Origin: Candidatus Aminicenantota bacterium
GTDB lineage: Bacteria; Acidobacteriota; Aminicenantia; UBA2199
NCBI GenBank assembly: GCA_020355945.1
Contig: CP070627.1
Span: 1,443,981 to 1,451,462, forward strand
Length of the DNA: 7,482 bases
Reading direction: 5' to 3'
Shown here in pieces: positions 6,665 through 7,482 of the stretch. Under the pieces are notes generated by a model. That model saw only the letters and a program-made list of their open reading frames with translations, ran no database searches and had not been told where the DNA came from. Position 1 is the first letter of the stretch. Each line of letters begins with the position of its first letter. The position numbers were made by a program, and so were the translations under genes.

Positions 6665-6670
6665 TCACCT
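6665..6670 (-). promoter_or_regulatory. Shine-Dalgarno of the 409-aa gene
   Basis: AGGTGA on the minus strand, nine nucleotides before the ATG at 6655. It is a strong match to the anti-Shine-Dalgarno and fixes this start. It contrasts with the three genes downstream, which have none. Confidence 0.75.
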
Positions 6671-6693
6671 TTTTTGTTCTGGAATCAGATATA

Positions 6694-6722
6694 ATTATAG
6701 TACATTAGAGAAAAAACTACAA
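6694..6722 (-). promoter_or_regulatory. Sigma70-like promoter of the 409-aa gene
   Basis: On the minus strand a perfect TATAAT (6699-6694) lies 17 nt from TTGTAG (6722-6717), which matches the first three bases of the -35 consensus. Transcription would start near 6687, giving a leader of about 31 nt that carries the AGGTGA site. Confidence 0.55.
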
Positions 6723-6799
6723 ATAAATTTTTAAAACTTTTTATAAAAAGTGGTGAATCCAGGATAAATTTTCCTCTTTCATATTTGCAGAAAAAAGGT

Positions 6800-6805
6800 T
6801 ATAAT
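6800..6805 (+). promoter_or_regulatory. -10 element for the dipeptidyl peptidase gene
   Basis: A perfect TATAAT on the plus strand, with only a weak TTTCAT-like -35 17 nt upstream (6777-6782). Initiation near 6812 would give a leader of about 70 nt. The divergent promoter for the 409-aa gene lies about 80 nt away, so the two could share regulation. Confidence 0.35.
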
Positions 6806-6870
6806 AAGTTCTAATTGATCTTTGCGCTTATAAAGTGATTCAAATGAGTGCCCATTGTCAATGGTTGAAT

Positions 6871-6875
6871 GGAGG
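6871..6875 (+). promoter_or_regulatory. Shine-Dalgarno of the dipeptidyl peptidase gene
   Basis: GGAGG five nucleotides before the ATG at 6881, followed by a signal-peptide-like N-terminus. It decides the start of the partial gene. Confidence 0.75.
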
Positions 6876-6880
6876 AACCG

Positions 6881-7482
6881 ATGAAAGTGAAACGACTGAT
6901 TTTAATTCTGTTTTTAGTCATGAACGTCCTTGTTTTATATTGCTATTCCAGGGATTTTAAGAAATTGTCCCTTGAGCACGTGTTTAAAGGAGGGCTCAGG
7001 CTTGCGCAACCCCTGCCGTCTATCCTGGGATGGCAGGATGATACTCATTATATTCAATACAGCAAAGGAAAATATTTTAATGTAAATGCCACCGATGGGG
7101 AATCCCAATTGATGCTTGATTATAAAAACAGTAAAGACCTGACCGGTAACGATTTTTACCTTTTCCTGGCAGCGGACCATACAGCGGATTTTAATCGGTT
7201 TCTATTTGTAAAAGATGGGACGATTTTTTTATTTGCAGTAAAAGAGAACAAGCTCGAACCACTGGTTAAGACAAATGGCACACCCCATAACCCTACATTT
7301 TCACCGGACGGTACGAAAATCGCTTATACCCTGGAAGGTAATCTATTTGTGTTTGACATATCCAGCCGGAAAGAGACGCAGTTAACCCGGGACGGCAGCA
7401 GTGAAATTTTGAATGGGTATGCTTCATGGATTTATTATGAAGAAATCCTCGGAAGAAGGAGCAGATACAGGGCCTTCCGGTG
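6881..7482 (+). CDS. Secreted dipeptidyl peptidase IV-like S9 peptidase, N-terminal part
   Basis: This gene is open at the window edge; 200 codons are visible. Residues 1-23 form a signal peptide (MKVKR, then a hydrophobic run to about VLYCYS), so the product is exported. After LSLEHVF comes the beta-propeller region typical of the DPPIV N-terminal domain, with the blade motif PTFSPDGTKIAYTLEGNLFV and then KETQLTRDG. The segment NGYASWIYYEEILGR (178-192) aligns with the DPPIV motif that holds the double glutamate. E187 and E188 correspond to human Glu205/Glu206, which bind the substrate N-terminus. Family members remove Xaa-Pro or Xaa-Ala dipeptides from peptide N-termini, which would suit a peptide-scavenging lifestyle. 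The catalytic Ser-Asp-His domain would lie beyond the window, so activity cannot be judged. The ATG is set by GGAGG at 6871. An inactive homologue is possible. Confidence 0.88.
   Translation, partial: MKVKRLILILFLVMNVLVLYCYSRDFKKLSLEHVFKGGLRLAQPLPSILGWQDDTHYIQYSKGKYFNVNATDGESQLMLDYKNSKDLTGNDFYLFLAADHTADFNRFLFVKDGTIFLFAVKENKLEPLVKTNGTPHNPTFSPDGTKIAYTLEGNLFVFDISSRKETQLTRDGSSEILNGYASWIYYEEILGRRSRYRAFR

Noticed and set aside
6935..7180. 81-codon minus-strand ORF
   Set aside because: Lies opposite the DPPIV coding sequence, which has clear family motifs and a ribosome site.

Overview
The window looks like a piece of chromosome from an uncultured Gram-negative bacterium. The Acidobacteriota / Candidatus Aminicenantes neighbourhood is my best guess, and it is tentative. 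It rests on a secreted dipeptidyl-peptidase-IV-like protein, a DUF4388 + J-like + TPR protein of a type common in such genomes and in deltaproteobacteria, and the short-period 'ccaccaag' and 'cacagagg' repeats familiar from environmental genomes. No rRNA, tRNA, CRISPR array, transposase or phage gene is visible.

Layout. Positions 1-230 hold no gene but are packed with repeats: an ~80-nt hairpin made of two opposed octamer arrays, a second palindromic segment, and two nonamer arrays. Four genes then lie on the minus strand. From low to high coordinate they are an AAA_14/DUF4143 ATPase (284-1606), a 612-residue protein of no family I recognise (1865-3703), a DUF4388/J-like/TPR protein (3792-5219), and a membrane-anchored protein of unknown family (5426-6655). 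A divergent intergenic region (6656-6880) separates these from a plus-strand gene at 6881. That gene runs off the window and encodes the N-terminal part of a secreted S9B dipeptidyl peptidase IV.

How they work together. The minus-strand genes are separated by gaps of 206, 88 and 258 nt. Several have their own promoter-like sequence, so they are probably not one tight operon. The 409-aa gene has a textbook promoter (TATAAT) and Shine-Dalgarno (AGGTGA). The three downstream genes lack a clear Shine-Dalgarno but each has a -10-like hexamer only 6-8 nt before the ATG, which suggests leaderless transcripts. The DUF4388 gene also has a perfect 10-bp inverted repeat abutting its -10, an operator candidate. 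I see no coherent new defence or biosynthetic system. The points most worth following are the unrecognised 612-aa and 409-aa proteins, the J-like domain lacking HPD, the operator, the leaderless-promoter pattern and the compound repeat region.
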